From assembly GCF_947626835.1 (NCBI RefSeq), contig NZ_CANQTS010000005.1, forward strand, positions 40,195-104,194: a DNA stretch of 64,000 nucleotides. Reading direction: 5' to 3'. The notes under the pieces are model-generated. The model had not been told where the DNA came from. It was given only the letters and a program-made list of their open reading frames with translations, and made no database searches. The position numbers and the translations under genes were made by a program. Each line of letters starts with the position of its first letter. The stretch's first letter is position 1. Of the stretch, positions 26,423 to 36,532 are shown piece after piece. This DNA comes from an uncultured Acinetobacter sp. (GTDB lineage: Bacteria; Pseudomonadota; Gammaproteobacteria; Pseudomonadales; Moraxellaceae).

Positions 26423-27384
26423 TTATTCCCCAAATTATTAGGTTCATATTGGGTGATAGCATCTTTACCATCAATATTGATATTAAGATAGACCTCATTA
26501 GATTGAGTTTTTGGCTCAGATACTTCTGACTTATTATCAGTTTTATTGTTTAGTAAAGGATTATTACTAATCTCAAAAGGTAAGCTTTGGCCAATAATCT
26601 CATTTTTATGATTTCTTTCTTTATCATTGCTTACATAAAGAGCACCTGTTTTACCTTTATCTTGTGATAAATAAATTTCTTGTTTCGCAGCTTCTTTATG
26701 ATTTGGAAAACCGTGAAAAACTCCTTTTTCTGTTAGCCATTGTAAGCCATGGCTAAATCCTCCTAAGCTTGATAAACCTAGTATGCTCCAAATCAACAGA
26801 AAGAATTTACCGACTTGAATGGGGATTTTACTAACTGACGGTTTTTTGATTACTGTATTAGCTGTGCTTAATCTTTCTAATATATGAAGTTTCTTATCGT
26901 ATTCTTGGAGCTGATCTTGTTCATCCAATTTCGGCGCAATATTTTGTAGACGTTGATAAACCTGATACTTCACTCTACTAATGTTTTTGGTAAATAAGGG
27001 ATGGAAAATATTATTTTGAGTATTTTCTTTTTCCTCATAATGCTTTTGTAGTTTTAGTTCTGCTAGTACTACTTCACTTTCCCAATATTCTTGCCAAAAT
27101 TTTGCTCCAGCTGCCACCTTATATTGAAAATAGCTCGTGCCAATACCCACAAGGCATAGACAGAGCTGTACGAAGGGAACTGTGTTACTAGAGTATATTA
27201 GGCAAGCAAAAAGTACACCTTGGAAAATCATGAAAAAGTTATTGCGTTGAAGCAATTGTCCTATCTCAAAATTTCTAGTTTTTACTGAAATTTCATAAAT
27301 TTTCTTTAGTCTTTTCTCTTTATCATCGGGTGTATTATTTTGGCTTTGAGTCGAATCGACTTTAGGTTCGGAGCTAGAAGACAT
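26419..27384 (-). CDS. RipA-like multi-spanning membrane protein, function unknown
   Basis: The 321-residue protein has a hydrophilic N-terminus (1-45), two adjacent TM helices (about 49-66 and 68-88), a charged loop with AAGAKFWQEYWESEV, and a third hydrophobic segment (about 190-212). A long Asn/Lys/Ser-rich tail follows. The RNFEIGQLLQRNNFF and KFWQEYWE stretches resemble RipA-type membrane proteins, first named in Francisella; this is a weak resemblance judged by eye. It heads a two-gene unit with the 5'-nucleotidase. The AT-rich, Asn-rich composition differs from neighbours and suggests acquisition. Confidence 0.6.
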   Translation of the reverse strand: MSSSSEPKVDSTQSQNNTPDDKEKRLKKIYEISVKTRNFEIGQLLQRNNFFMIFQGVLFACLIYSSNTVPFVQLCLCLVGIGTSYFQYKVAAGAKFWQEYWESEVVLAELKLQKHYEEKENTQNNIFHPLFTKNISRVKYQVYQRLQNIAPKLDEQDQLQEYDKKLHILERLSTANTVIKKPSVSKIPIQVGKFFLLIWSILGLSSLGGFSHGLQWLTEKGVFHGFPNHKEAAKQEIYLSQDKGKTGALYVSNDKERNHKNEIIGQSLPFEISNNPLLNNKTDNKSEVSEPKTQSNEVYLNINIDGKDAITQYEPNNLGNK

Positions 27385-27387
27385 CTT

Positions 27388-27420
27388 AAAATAATAAAGG
27401 GCTGAATAATCAGCCCTTTA
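27388..27420 (-). terminator. Terminator after valS
   Basis: A perfect 11-bp stem, TAAAGGGCTGA/TCAGCCCTTTA with a 4-nt loop, is followed on the minus strand by TTATTTT. It lies between valS and the RipA-like gene. Confidence 0.85.
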
Positions 27421-27450
27421 TACTACAAAGTAGATTAAATTAACAACACA

Positions 27451-30345
27451 TTAAAGCGCTGCAATTTGCTCCATATTCGCTTTAATCTTTGCTAACTGAT
27501 CAGCAAACTCAGCAAGTTTTACTTTCTCGCCTTCAACCACAGCCGCAGGCGCTTTTGCCACAAAACCTTCATTGCCAAGTTTAGTTGCAATTTGGTCATG
27601 CTGTTTTTGAACCTTATCTAAGTCTTTTTGCAAACGACCCAATTCCGCTTTCGGGTCAATTAAGCCCTTCATTGGAACGAATACAGACACATGACCAATC
27701 ACACTTGATGAAGACAACGGTGGTTGTTCATCTGTGCCTAAGAACGTAATGCTTTCAACTTTGGCTAAAGCTTTAAACAACGCTTCAATACGGGTGATTT
27801 GTGCTTTTTCTGCATCGGTGGTGTTTTGTAATAACACAGGTAATAAACGTGCATTACCTAGACCCATCTCACCACGGATGTTACGCACTGCACCAATCAA
27901 ACCTTGCAGCCATTGCATATCTGCTTCGGCTTGGTCATTTAAGAAAGCGTCATCTACAGTTGGGTATTGTGCCAACATAATGGTTTCGCCACTCATGCCA
28001 AGTTTTGGCGCAAGGGTTTGCCAAATTTCTTCGGTTAAATACGGCATTAACGGATGAGCAAGGCGTAATGATGCTTCCATCACTGCCAAAAGAACACGAC
28101 GTACTTCAGCTTTACGTTCTTCCGATACGTTTTCGTCATTTAAAACAGGTTTGGTGAGTTCTACATACCAGTCACAGTATTCATTCCAAATAAATTCGTA
28201 AATGGCTTGCGCAGCTAAATCTAAACGATAGGTTGCAAAGGCAGTTTGTACCGCAGCCGTGGCTTTTTGTAGACGGCTCACGATCCATTGTTCAGGCAAT
28301 TCCCAAAGATCAGGACGTGCAGTTTGACCCACCGTCTGACCTTCCACGTTCATCATCACAAAACGTGTACCGTTCCAAATCTTGTTGGCAAAGTTACGGT
28401 AACCTTCCACACGTTTCATATCGAACTTAATGTCACGACCTGTGTTGGCAAGCGCACAGAATGTGAAACGAACCGCATCGGTACCGTAAGCTTGAATACC
28501 CTCAGGGAATTCTTTACGGGTTGATTTTTCAATCTTCGCCGCTTGTTTCGGGTTCATCAAGCCTGTAGTACGTTTTTGCACTAAAGTTTCTAAATCAACA
28601 CCGTCAATCAAATCTAATGGGTCAAGTACGTTACCCTTAGATTTAGACATTTTCTGACCTTCGCCATCACGTACCAAACCGTGTACATATACCGTTTTAA
28701 ACGGCACTTGTGGCGTACCATCTTCATTTTTCATGAAGTGCATGGTCATCATGATCATGCGGGCAACCCAGAAGAAAATGATGTCGAAACCAGTTACCAA
28801 CACATCAGTCGGGTGGAAGGTATTTAAGAAGTAGTTTTCTTTATCTTTTTCAGCATCACCTGTCCAACCTAAAGTTGAGAATGTCCAAAGACCCGATGAG
28901 AACCATGTATCAAGTACATCTTCATCTTGATCGAGTTGAACATCAGCAGGGATGTTGTTTTTGCTACGTACTTCTTCTTCGTTACGACCTACATAAACAT
29001 TGCCGTTTGCATCGTACCAAGCCGGAATACGGTGACCCCACCACAATTGACGCGAGATACACCAGTCTTGAATGTTATTCATCCAAGCCATGTACATATT
29101 GCTGTATTGCTCAGGTACAAACTTAATACGACCATCTTGAACTGCATCAATGGCAGGTTTGGCAAGTGGCGCAATTTTTACATACCATTGATCTGTAAGA
29201 AGTGGCTCAACAATCACACCTGAACGGTCACCACGAGGTGGTTTTAAGGTGTATGGTTGAATTTGGTCTAACCAGCCTTCAGATTCGGCTTGTTCTACTA
29301 ACTTTTTACGTGCTTCAAAACGTTCTAAACCAACATAGTCGCTTGGTGCAGGAATGGTTTTAGAAATTTGCTCGCCGGCTTTGGCGATATATTCAAAATC
29401 AGCAAGAACTTCAGCATTTTTGTTGAAGATGTTGATGATTGGCAATTCGCAACGTTTACCCACTTCATAGTCATTGAAGTCGTGTGCAGGGGTGATTTTT
29501 ACGCAACCTGTACCGAATTCTTTGTCGACATATTCATCTTTAACAATTGGGACTGCACGACCTGTAATTGGCAAGATAATATTTTGACCGACTAAGTGTG
29601 CATAGCGTTCGTCATCAAGTGCAACCGCAACGGCTGTATCACCGAGTAAGGTTTCAGGACGCGTGGTGGCGACAACGATGTGATCTTTGCCATCGTGGGT
29701 ACGAAGTGACTTGTCTTCAAAGAAGTATTTAAAGTGCCACAATGAACCTGCTTCTTCTTTATCAGACTCAACTTCTAAATCAGACAAAGCTGTTTGTAAT
29801 TTTGGATCCCAGTTAACTAAGCGTTTACCACGGTAGATCAAACCATCTTCATGTAGTTTTACAAACACTTCTTTTACCGCGTTGGATAAACCGTCATCCA
29901 TGGTAAAGCGTTCACGAGACCAATCTACAGACGAGCCTAAACGACGGATTTGGTTGGTAATGTTACCGCCTGATTGTTCTTTCCATTCCCAGACTTTTTC
30001 AATGAATTTTTCACGACCTAGATCATGACGGCTGACACCTTGCGCGCCCAATTGACGCTCAACCACCATTTGGGTTGCAATCCCTGCATGGTCGGTTCCC
30101 GGTTGCCATAGGGTATTTTTACCCGACATACGGTTAAAGCGAGTGAGGGCATCCATAATGGCATTGTTAAAACCATGACCCATGTGCAAGCTACCAGTGA
30201 CGTTTGGTGGCGGAATCATGATACAAAAAGACTCGCCTTTTTCAGACGGCTTAAAGTAACCACGCTCTTCCCAAGTTTGGTACCATTTTTTCTCGATCTC
30301 AGTCGGATCGTATGTTGTCGCGATATTTTGCGCTGAATCAGTCAT
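27451..30345 (-). CDS. valS: Valyl-tRNA synthetase
   Basis: This class I aminoacyl-tRNA synthetase charges tRNA-Val. The 964 residues are full length. The HIGH motif appears as GSLHMGHGF (about 52-60), the editing CP1 domain spans about 190-400 with [10 protein letters not shown], and the KMSKS loop reads KMSKSKGN near 560. The anticodon-binding domain and a C-terminal coiled coil ([20 protein letters not shown]) follow. It is a single gene with its own terminator. Confidence 0.98.
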   Translation of the reverse strand: MTDSAQNIATTYDPTEIEKKWYQTWEERGYFKPSEKGESFCIMIPPPNVTGSLHMGHGFNNAIMDALTRFNRMSGKNTLWQPGTDHAGIATQMVVERQLGAQGVSRHDLGREKFIEKVWEWKEQSGGNITNQIRRLGSSVDWSRERFTMDDGLSNAVKEVFVKLHEDGLIYRGKRLVNWDPKLQTALSDLEVESDKEEAGSLWHFKYFFEDKSLRTHDGKDHIVVATTRPETLLGDTAVAVALDDERYAHLVGQNIILPITGRAVPIVKDEYVDKEFGTGCVKITPAHDFNDYEVGKRCELPIINIFNKNAEVLADFEYIAKAGEQISKTIPAPSDYVGLERFEARKKLVEQAESEGWLDQIQPYTLKPPRGDRSGVIVEPLLTDQWYVKIAPLAKPAIDAVQDGRIKFVPEQYSNMYMAWMNNIQDWCISRQLWWGHRIPAWYDANGNVYVGRNEEEVRSKNNIPADVQLDQDEDVLDTWFSSGLWTFSTLGWTGDAEKDKENYFLNTFHPTDVLVTGFDIIFFWVARMIMMTMHFMKNEDGTPQVPFKTVYVHGLVRDGEGQKMSKSKGNVLDPLDLIDGVDLETLVQKRTTGLMNPKQAAKIEKSTRKEFPEGIQAYGTDAVRFTFCALANTGRDIKFDMKRVEGYRNFANKIWNGTRFVMMNVEGQTVGQTARPDLWELPEQWIVSRLQKATAAVQTAFATYRLDLAAQAIYEFIWNEYCDWYVELTKPVLNDENVSEERKAEVRRVLLAVMEASLRLAHPLMPYLTEEIWQTLAPKLGMSGETIMLAQYPTVDDAFLNDQAEADMQWLQGLIGAVRNIRGEMGLGNARLLPVLLQNTTDAEKAQITRIEALFKALAKVESITFLGTDEQPPLSSSSVIGHVSVFVPMKGLIDPKAELGRLQKDLDKVQKQHDQIATKLGNEGFVAKAPAAVVEGEKVKLAEFADQLAKIKANMEQIAAL

Positions 30346-30510
30346 AGTTCGAACAGTTCAAAAGTGGATAAAAATTGTAGCCATTGTAGCAAAAAATCTG
30401 CACATGCGGCATGCAGCAAAATCAAAGTTTATGCAATTGGCTTATCCGAAAACTTCGCCTATGCTTGAAGCCAAGTTCTCCACACAACAACAAGCAATAC
30501 GAGGCAATTT

Positions 30511-31164
30511 ATGGATGAGTTGGTGCAATTAAAGGTGCAGTCTGTCACCTATCGGCGTTTTTTAGAACTACAACAATTATTAAAACAATCAAAAAGTGAC
30601 AATTTGGCTCAAGCGGTGGGGGAGAATTTAGCCGAGATTGCCTGTCAGGTGGTGGAGCAAGTGTTTGGGTTTTTAAGTCAAATTTCAGCTCAGCAACAGC
30701 AATTTGAATCTGAACATACGGTCGAGCAAATTACTGCCACCATTGCTAAACATTTACCGTGGTCTATGCAACTGCTTAACCATGAACGCTTAAGCTCTTT
30801 AATGCATGATTTAGGACACATGATGTCGTTTACTGACGGTCAAATTTGGCTCAAATATCCCATTCCTGCACATTTAGCCATGCAGTTGCGTCAGTACAGC
30901 CACAACTTAAATTCTTCTCACGATATCGCGCAAGCCTTTAGCCTGATTGTGGAGATCATTGACCAAGGGGTAACGCAATTGGTGCGTGATCCAAAGAAAA
31001 AATTAAAGTTTAACTTTATGGTGGATAAAAGTTTGGCCGGTGTGATTGGACTGACCACGCAATTGGGTTATAAGCGTTTAGAAAAAATGGGAAAACAACT
31101 TAACCCTGAGCAAGCCCAAGCCTATTTACAGCATTTTTTACAATTTATTCCGCAAAAAAATTAA
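30511..31164 (+). CDS. Conserved hypothetical protein
   Basis: I do not recognise this 217-residue protein. It is predicted soluble and mostly helical, with no signal peptide or TM segment. Gln- and Leu-rich heptads occur in the first 90 residues. The ATG is preceded by GAGG about 7 nt away. It lies 10 bp before an SDR gene on the same strand, so the two are probably an operon. Codon use looks like that of the flanking core genes, arguing for a resident Acinetobacter gene. Confidence 0.75.
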   Translation: MDELVQLKVQSVTYRRFLELQQLLKQSKSDNLAQAVGENLAEIACQVVEQVFGFLSQISAQQQQFESEHTVEQITATIAKHLPWSMQLLNHERLSSLMHDLGHMMSFTDGQIWLKYPIPAHLAMQLRQYSHNLNSSHDIAQAFSLIVEIIDQGVTQLVRDPKKKLKFNFMVDKSLAGVIGLTTQLGYKRLEKMGKQLNPEQAQAYLQHFLQFIPQKN

Positions 31165-31174
31165 GGATCAAATT

Positions 31175-31981
31175 ATGACAGCACAACAGTGTTTTGCACA
31201 TAAAGTGGTGTGGATTACCGGTGCTTCATCCGGTTTAGGTGAGGCGCTGGCCAAAGCCTTTGCCGAGCAAGATGCACAAGTCATTTTAACTGCACGCCGT
31301 GGGGAAGTTTTAGAACAAGTACGGCAAAATTTAAAACATCCCGAGCGTCATTTGGCGATGAGCGCCGATGTGACCAATGAAGCGCAAATGCGACATGCCT
31401 ATGCTGAAGTGTTGCAACATAAAGGGCGTATTGATCTATTAATTAATAATGCGGGTTTAAGCCAACGTGCCTTAATTACCGATACCACGATGTATACCGA
31501 ACGCGCCATTATGGAAGTGGATTATTTCTCGCAGGTGTTTTTAACCAAAACGGTCTTACCGACCTTTTTGCAGCAAAAAACTGGACGTATTGTGTTTATA
31601 TCCAGTGTAGCAGGTTTATTGGGGACGCAGTATCGCGCCACGTATTCAGCGGCTAAGGCTGCGATTCATATGTGGGCCAACAGCTTACGCGCGGAAGTGG
31701 CAGAACATGGGATTAAAGTTTCGGTGGTGTTTCCGGGCTTTGTGAAAACCAATGTGTCGTTTAATGCGTTAAATGGCGAAGGTCAACCACAAGGCCATCA
31801 AGACAGTGCCATTGAAAATGGTCTCAATGCAGATGAGTTTGCCCAAGTGGTGTTAAAAGCCCTAGCAGAAGGGCAAGAGTATGTGGTGGTCGGTGGCTTA
31901 AAAGAAAAGCTAGGGGTGTGGGTGTCGCGTTTATCGCCTCACACTTTATATAAAATGATTCGCCAAACCAAAGTCAAATAA
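31175..31981 (+). CDS. Short-chain dehydrogenase/reductase (SDR) family protein
   Basis: This 268-residue NAD(P)-dependent oxidoreductase has the classical SDR motifs: cofactor-binding TGASSGLGEA (about 16-25), NNAG, catalytic Ser in FISSVAG, and YSAAK with Tyr and Lys. It resembles the DHRS7-like / YqjQ class of SDRs. The substrate is unknown. AAGGA precedes the ATG. It is probably co-transcribed with the hypothetical gene upstream. Confidence 0.88.
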   Translation: MTAQQCFAHKVVWITGASSGLGEALAKAFAEQDAQVILTARRGEVLEQVRQNLKHPERHLAMSADVTNEAQMRHAYAEVLQHKGRIDLLINNAGLSQRALITDTTMYTERAIMEVDYFSQVFLTKTVLPTFLQQKTGRIVFISSVAGLLGTQYRATYSAAKAAIHMWANSLRAEVAEHGIKVSVVFPGFVKTNVSFNALNGEGQPQGHQDSAIENGLNADEFAQVVLKALAEGQEYVVVGGLKEKLGVWVSRLSPHTLYKMIRQTKVK

Positions 31982-31984
31982 CAG

Positions 31985-33151
31985 TTAGCGAGTGCCCTCC
32001 ATATAGCGAAATTCGCTATATTGCACTTGATTTCGCCCCATTTTTTTTGCATCGTACAGCAATTGGTCAGCATCTAATAAGGCTGCATCCACTTGCTGGG
32101 CTTGCGTAAAGAAACTCATGCCAATACTAATAGACAAATGGATGCTTTGACCTTGATATAAAATTGGCGTGTATGCAATGCTGTGGCGAATACGCTCGGC
32201 AATGGCATAAGCCTCTTGTTGCGCAAGATTTTCTAATATAATCACAAACTCTTCGCCACCAATGCGGGAAACTTTGTCTTGGCGACGCATGCTGTTTTGC
32301 AAAATGCGACTGACGTGTTGCAAGGCTAAATCACCCAAATGATGACCATATTGGTCATTAATCTTTTTAAAGTAATCTAAATCAGCCATTAAAATGGCAT
32401 GTTGTTGGGTACGCGGTGGTTTGATTGTGGTGATATACAGACGAAAACCACGTCGATTGAGTAGCCCTGTCAGCGGATCTAAAATATGCTTTCTTTTTAG
32501 CTTGTTGATTGACTCAACAATTGAACTGGCCATAAATAAACTAAAAAACACCAGGTGAATCAACATAATAAAAAATTGAGTGGCTGCCCATAACCATTTA
32601 TGTTGGGTAATATAGGTTTCATTTAAGCTCACAGATAAAATGTAAGCACTGCGTAACAGCACTACACCCAGCATTAGATAAGTACAGTGTTTCAGATAAG
32701 TATCAATTTTAAAGCGTGTTTTAGCGGCTAAAAATAACCGAGGACGATGCAGGTAAATGAGAATGGTGGTGACAGATACCATTAAAATACGCAAGCTTTC
32801 TTCAACATGAACTTGTGAGAAAAAATAAACACCGCCGATCCCAAGGGACATCCAAGTGACACAGCGTTGCCAAGAAAAGGCGATATGTAAACGTGCGTAT
32901 AAGGCTTTGGCATGCCAGATACAGGCACTAAAATAAATGAGGGCTAAGCCACTTGCAAATTTGGTCAGAAATTGGGCTGATAAACTGCTATTGAGTAAAG
33001 TTGTGATCCCCATTAAAAACAAAGCGATTGCATAGCTCACCACACACTGCTCTAATTTTTTTTGATAGGCGATACAAAATGTGGTGAGGCTCAAGCACAA
33101 CACTAAACAGGGGATAATTAAACTATAAATGTTTAGCGTGTTGATCATCAT
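31985..33151 (-). CDS. Diguanylate cyclase with N-terminal membrane region
   Basis: The 388-residue protein has seven or so hydrophobic helices in residues 1-210, then a GGDEF domain (about 220-380). The active-site loop is GGEEF, a functional variant. An RRQD sequence five residues before it fits the RxxD inhibitory site for product feedback. It would make cyclic di-GMP in response to an unknown membrane signal. No EAL domain is present. It converges on the SDR gene with only 3 bp between stops. Confidence 0.9.
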   Translation of the reverse strand: MMINTLNIYSLIIPCLVLCLSLTTFCIAYQKKLEQCVVSYAIALFLMGITTLLNSSLSAQFLTKFASGLALIYFSACIWHAKALYARLHIAFSWQRCVTWMSLGIGGVYFFSQVHVEESLRILMVSVTTILIYLHRPRLFLAAKTRFKIDTYLKHCTYLMLGVVLLRSAYILSVSLNETYITQHKWLWAATQFFIMLIHLVFFSLFMASSIVESINKLKRKHILDPLTGLLNRRGFRLYITTIKPPRTQQHAILMADLDYFKKINDQYGHHLGDLALQHVSRILQNSMRRQDKVSRIGGEEFVIILENLAQQEAYAIAERIRHSIAYTPILYQGQSIHLSISIGMSFFTQAQQVDAALLDADQLLYDAKKMGRNQVQYSEFRYMEGTR

Positions 33152-33340
33152 GCAAGGCTATACAGCGATTTAAAAAACGATTTTAGCATTGAAGAGGCTT
33201 GAAAAGAATGCTGTTGCAACGTTGCCTAGAAGCTCATGTATAAGACGATTCAATTGCTATTCATACATGCATCAATTTTGTGAAATACAATTAAGCCGCC
33301 TTGGTGTTATAGCATTGTTCAAAATAATGAAAACAGCACT

Positions 33341-33790
33341 TTAGTCATGCGCTTGTGAGACGCCAATGGCTGTGCCATAGGCAAATACTTCAACCATACT
33401 GCCTTGCATGCCCATTTCAGTGGTGCTTAAACGCAAGCCCATAATATGCGTAGCGCCGGCTTTTTCGGCTTGTAATTTTAAGCGCACCACTGCTTCACGT
33501 CGGGCGCGTTCTAAAATGCTTTCATAGCTATATAAGCGTCCGCCAAAAAAGTTTTGGATACTGGCCAAGACAAACTTAAAATAATCATGCGAGATCACCA
33601 CATTACTACTGACCAATTGTCCGAGTTGATCGGTGGTGAGCATGCGTTGATTGTCGGTGGTGATGTAGGCTAAGCGTACTTCATTGACCTCAAGTTCGGC
33701 CAAATGTTTGCGTTCATTATAGCGACCAAAGGCAAAACCTACGCTAAACAACACCACAAATACTGCCAATTGAAACAACAGGTTTTCCAT
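33341..33790 (-). CDS. YbjQ family protein with N-terminal membrane anchor
   Basis: This 149-residue protein has an N-terminal TM helix (about 5-22, LLFQLAVFVVLFSVGFAFG) followed by a YbjQ/DUF74 domain (NVVISHDYFK, LERARREAVVRLKLQAEKAGATHIMGLRLSTTEMG). YbjQ proteins form pentamers; the molecular function is not established. It lies 3 bp after a second, unanchored YbjQ gene. Together they look like an anchored/soluble pair. Confidence 0.85.
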   Translation of the reverse strand: MENLLFQLAVFVVLFSVGFAFGRYNERKHLAELEVNEVRLAYITTDNQRMLTTDQLGQLVSSNVVISHDYFKFVLASIQNFFGGRLYSYESILERARREAVVRLKLQAEKAGATHIMGLRLSTTEMGMQGSMVEVFAYGTAIGVSQAHD

Positions 33791-33793
33791 GAT

Positions 33794-34144
33794 TTAGCTC
33801 GCAAATGGATCAGGCAGTTTAGGCACAATCGGCTCAACCACAACAGCTGTACCATAGACAAATAACTCGGACGCACCTTGGGCAATATTGGAGGTTGAAA
33901 AACGAATCCCAATCACCGCATTGGCACCTAAGCTTTGTGCTTTAGCAATCATACGCTCCATCGCTTCTTGACGTGATTCCTCAAGCAGCTCGGTATAGGC
34001 GGTCAGCTCACCCCCGACAATATTTTTTAATCCTGCCAATAAATCGCGTCCCACATGTTTACTACGCACGGTGCTGCCATACACCACATCTATTTGGCGC
34101 TGAACACGGTAGCCGGGCATTGACTCTAAATTACTTAACAACAT
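33794..34144 (-). CDS. YbjQ (DUF74) family protein
   Basis: This 116-residue soluble YbjQ domain reads GYRVQRQIDVVYGSTVRSKHVGRD at the start and EESRQEAMERMIAKAQSLGANAVIGIRFSTS in the second half. It has no TM helix. It is immediately upstream of a related anchored protein, suggesting a tandem duplication with later divergence. Confidence 0.87.
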   Translation of the reverse strand: MLLSNLESMPGYRVQRQIDVVYGSTVRSKHVGRDLLAGLKNIVGGELTAYTELLEESRQEAMERMIAKAQSLGANAVIGIRFSTSNIAQGASELFVYGTAVVVEPIVPKLPDPFAS

Positions 34145-34178
34145 GATACGGTTCCATTTTTATAAAAATTTAAGAATT

Positions 34179-34952
34179 TTATTGGTAAATTTCTTCGCTT
34201 GATTCAGGCAATTGTGGCAGATATTGTGCCAAAATTTTGTCCTTTAACGCCCAATAAGGCAACTTGAGTTCACTGATGCCTTCAGCATAAGAGGCAAGTT
34301 CATACACAGGATAAACAAACACTAAACCGCTTGCACCAAAATAAAAATTATTGCTCAGTTCAAAGTCTTTAAGCCCAATATGACGTTGCTCTAGCCATTC
34401 ACGATTGTAGTCAAACAATTCTGCTTTTAAGGCTTCTTTTTGTGTAGGAACAACAATGTCATTGAGAGTTAAGCGTTGTTTTTGCTTTAAATCAAACACC
34501 ACATAATCGACATGGTACATACCGTGTGCGGCGCCGGCAGGGAAATAATCGCTAAAATATTCAAAGGTTGCTAGCTGATAATGCTGTGATACATAACGTA
34601 CCGAAGCGGTGCTGTAATTGGTTGAGGGCAATTCAGGATCAAGGGTGACCTCTGGTAAATGTGCTGGGTCAAAGGCTTCTTTGTGTTCTTGTTTTAAGCG
34701 CTCATGAAAGTATTGATCAATCCAAGGCACATTGGTTTTAATGCTTTGTAGATGGTATTTGGTACAGCTTGCTGACTCTTCAGGTGTTTCTAAATGACAA
34801 ACTTGATCTTTGCTTAAGCTCACGGGTGTGGTTTGAGCTTGAATTAAAGGAATAGTATTGGTGCTTATTGTGGTGTCTGTGCTTTGAGATTGGGGTTGAC
34901 ATGCGGTTAAAACTAAACCTGTTGTCAGCACTAAAAGCATGGGTTTTTTCAT
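34179..34952 (-). CDS. DUF3298 (RsiV-like) domain lipoprotein
   Basis: The 257-residue protein starts with a lipoprotein signal (MKKPMLLVLTTGLVLTACQP; lipobox LTAC). The DUF3298 region follows: VPWIDQYFHERLKQ, SVRYVSQHYQLATFEYFSDYFPAG, DYVVFDLKQKQRLTLNDIV, and a conserved C-terminal FVYPVYELASYAEGISELKLPY. I chose ATG 34952 because the signal peptide begins there; the frame is open 32 codons upstream. It has a clear paralogue in this window at 46774-47529. Function is unknown. Confidence 0.85.
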   Translation of the reverse strand: MKKPMLLVLTTGLVLTACQPQSQSTDTTISTNTIPLIQAQTTPVSLSKDQVCHLETPEESASCTKYHLQSIKTNVPWIDQYFHERLKQEHKEAFDPAHLPEVTLDPELPSTNYSTASVRYVSQHYQLATFEYFSDYFPAGAAHGMYHVDYVVFDLKQKQRLTLNDIVVPTQKEALKAELFDYNREWLEQRHIGLKDFELSNNFYFGASGLVFVYPVYELASYAEGISELKLPYWALKDKILAQYLPQLPESSEEIYQ

Positions 34953-35032
34953 GGTAATACGTCTAATAATCAAGTGAATATCAATACATGCAGTATACCT
35001 AAAATACAAAGTATGCTTGAAATATTGTGGCA

Positions 35033-35066
35033 TAAAAAAAGCCCACACAAGGTGAGCTTTTTTTTA
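35033..35066. terminator. Terminator after adeK
   Basis: An imperfect stem, AGCCCAC/GTGAGCT (one mismatch), is flanked by a seven-A run on the left and an eight-T run on the right. It ends the adeIJK transcript on the minus strand. Confidence 0.75.
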
Positions 35067-35074
35067 AAAGTTGT

Positions 35075-36532
35075 TTAGTTTTTAGCTTCAGTTGCACGTT
35101 CAGCAGATGAACTTGGTGCGATAATTTGATCGCTTGAATAGGTCTTTAAACCACCACCTAAGGTTTTATACAATTCAACTTGGTTGTTTAAGTTGGCTTG
35201 CTCAAGCAGTAGTAGACCCTGTTGCGCACTGTAGTTGGTACGTTGCGCATCTAACACGGTTAAGTAACCATCAATACCAGCACGGAAACGTGCTTGCGAG
35301 AGCTGATAGGTTTTACTGGTGGCTTCAACCAAACGGCGCTGTGCCGCCAAACGCTCGCCAATATTTTGACGTACCGCTAAGGCATCATTGACTTCACGGA
35401 AAGCAGTTTGAATCGATTTTTCATAATCCGATACGGCAATTTGCTGATCAGTTTCTGAAATTTTGATATTGGCTTTACGTGTGCCCCAATCCCAAAGTGG
35501 GATGTCAAGGCTTGGACCAAATGACCATACAAATGAACCTGATTTAAACAAATCATCAAGTTCACGTGAACCAAAACCTGCCGAGCCGGTTAAGCTAATT
35601 GTTGGGAACATACGTGCTTTGGCAGCGGCAATGTTGGCACCCGCAGCAGATAAACCATACTCCGCTGCACGAATATCCGGACGGTTATTCAATAAATCAC
35701 TTGGTAAACCTGAAGCTAAACGATCGGCAGCAGTGACGCGCGTTACACGTTGGTTGGGCAATAAGTTACTTGGTACATTTTCACCTACCAACAAGTTCAA
35801 CAAGTTTTTCGCTTGTGTCACTTGAGTTTTATATTGCGCCACATCATTACGTGCATTTTCAACTGAAATCTGTGCTTGACGTACTGGCACTTCGCTGTCG
35901 ATGCCGACATCAAAACGCTTTTTGTTGAGGTTATACGCTTCAAGCTGTGATTTTAGGGTTTGTTCCGCGAGGCTTAAATTGGCAGAGGCAAAAGAATGAC
36001 TCAACCATGCTTGTGCCACTTGACCTACCAACGCAATTTGAGTGGCATCACGGGCACTGGCTGTTGCCAAATAAGTATCCAGTGCATTGTCTTTTAAGCT
36101 GCGCACGCGACCCCAAAAATCAAGCTCGTAGGCTGTGACCCCTAAACCCACATTGTAGCTGGTCATGGGTTTGCCACTGGCAACGGTATCTTGACGTAAC
36201 ACACTGCCGCTGATACCAATACTTGGCAGTTGGTTATTTTCAGTGATTTGATAAGTTTGCTGCGCACGTTGAATATTGAGTGCTGCAATGCGTAGATCAC
36301 GGTTATTGCTTAAAGCTAATTCAATGACTTGTGCCAAACGTGCGTCGGCAAAGAAATCTTTATAGCCTTGCTCAGCAATGGACGGACCGCTTGCAGGAGC
36401 AACATAGTTGCTTGCCAAAGTGGTGGTTTGCACTTGTGGTTCTGGGTTACGCATGCTTTGACACGCGGTCAAAGCAAGCGCCAATCCAGACAAGGCAATA
36501 CCACGGCCGGTAATAGACCATAGAGTGTGCAT
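35075..36532 (-). CDS. adeK: Outer-membrane efflux channel AdeK
   Basis: This TolC-family channel of the AdeIJK pump has 485 residues. It begins with a lipoprotein signal (ALALTACQSMR, lipobox LTAC). Two outer-membrane efflux repeats follow, with motifs such as LSNNRDLRIAALNIQRA, LDFWGRVRSLKDNAL and YELDFWG in repeat 1, and LLNNRPDIRAAEYGLSAAGANIAAAKARMFP and SQARFRAGIDGYLTVLDAQR in repeat 2. Its start overlaps the adeJ stop by one base. It is last in the operon. Confidence 0.95.
   Translation of the reverse strand: MHTLWSITGRGIALSGLALALTACQSMRNPEPQVQTTTLASNYVAPASGPSIAEQGYKDFFADARLAQVIELALSNNRDLRIAALNIQRAQQTYQITENNQLPSIGISGSVLRQDTVASGKPMTSYNVGLGVTAYELDFWGRVRSLKDNALDTYLATASARDATQIALVGQVAQAWLSHSFASANLSLAEQTLKSQLEAYNLNKKRFDVGIDSEVPVRQAQISVENARNDVAQYKTQVTQAKNLLNLLVGENVPSNLLPNQRVTRVTAADRLASGLPSDLLNNRPDIRAAEYGLSAAGANIAAAKARMFPTISLTGSAGFGSRELDDLFKSGSFVWSFGPSLDIPLWDWGTRKANIKISETDQQIAVSDYEKSIQTAFREVNDALAVRQNIGERLAAQRRLVEATSKTYQLSQARFRAGIDGYLTVLDAQRTNYSAQQGLLLLEQANLNNQVELYKTLGGGLKTYSSDQIIAPSSSAERATEAKN

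Noticed and set aside
27734..29595. Plus-strand ORFs opposite valS
   Set aside because: Antisense shadows without starts or recognisable domains.
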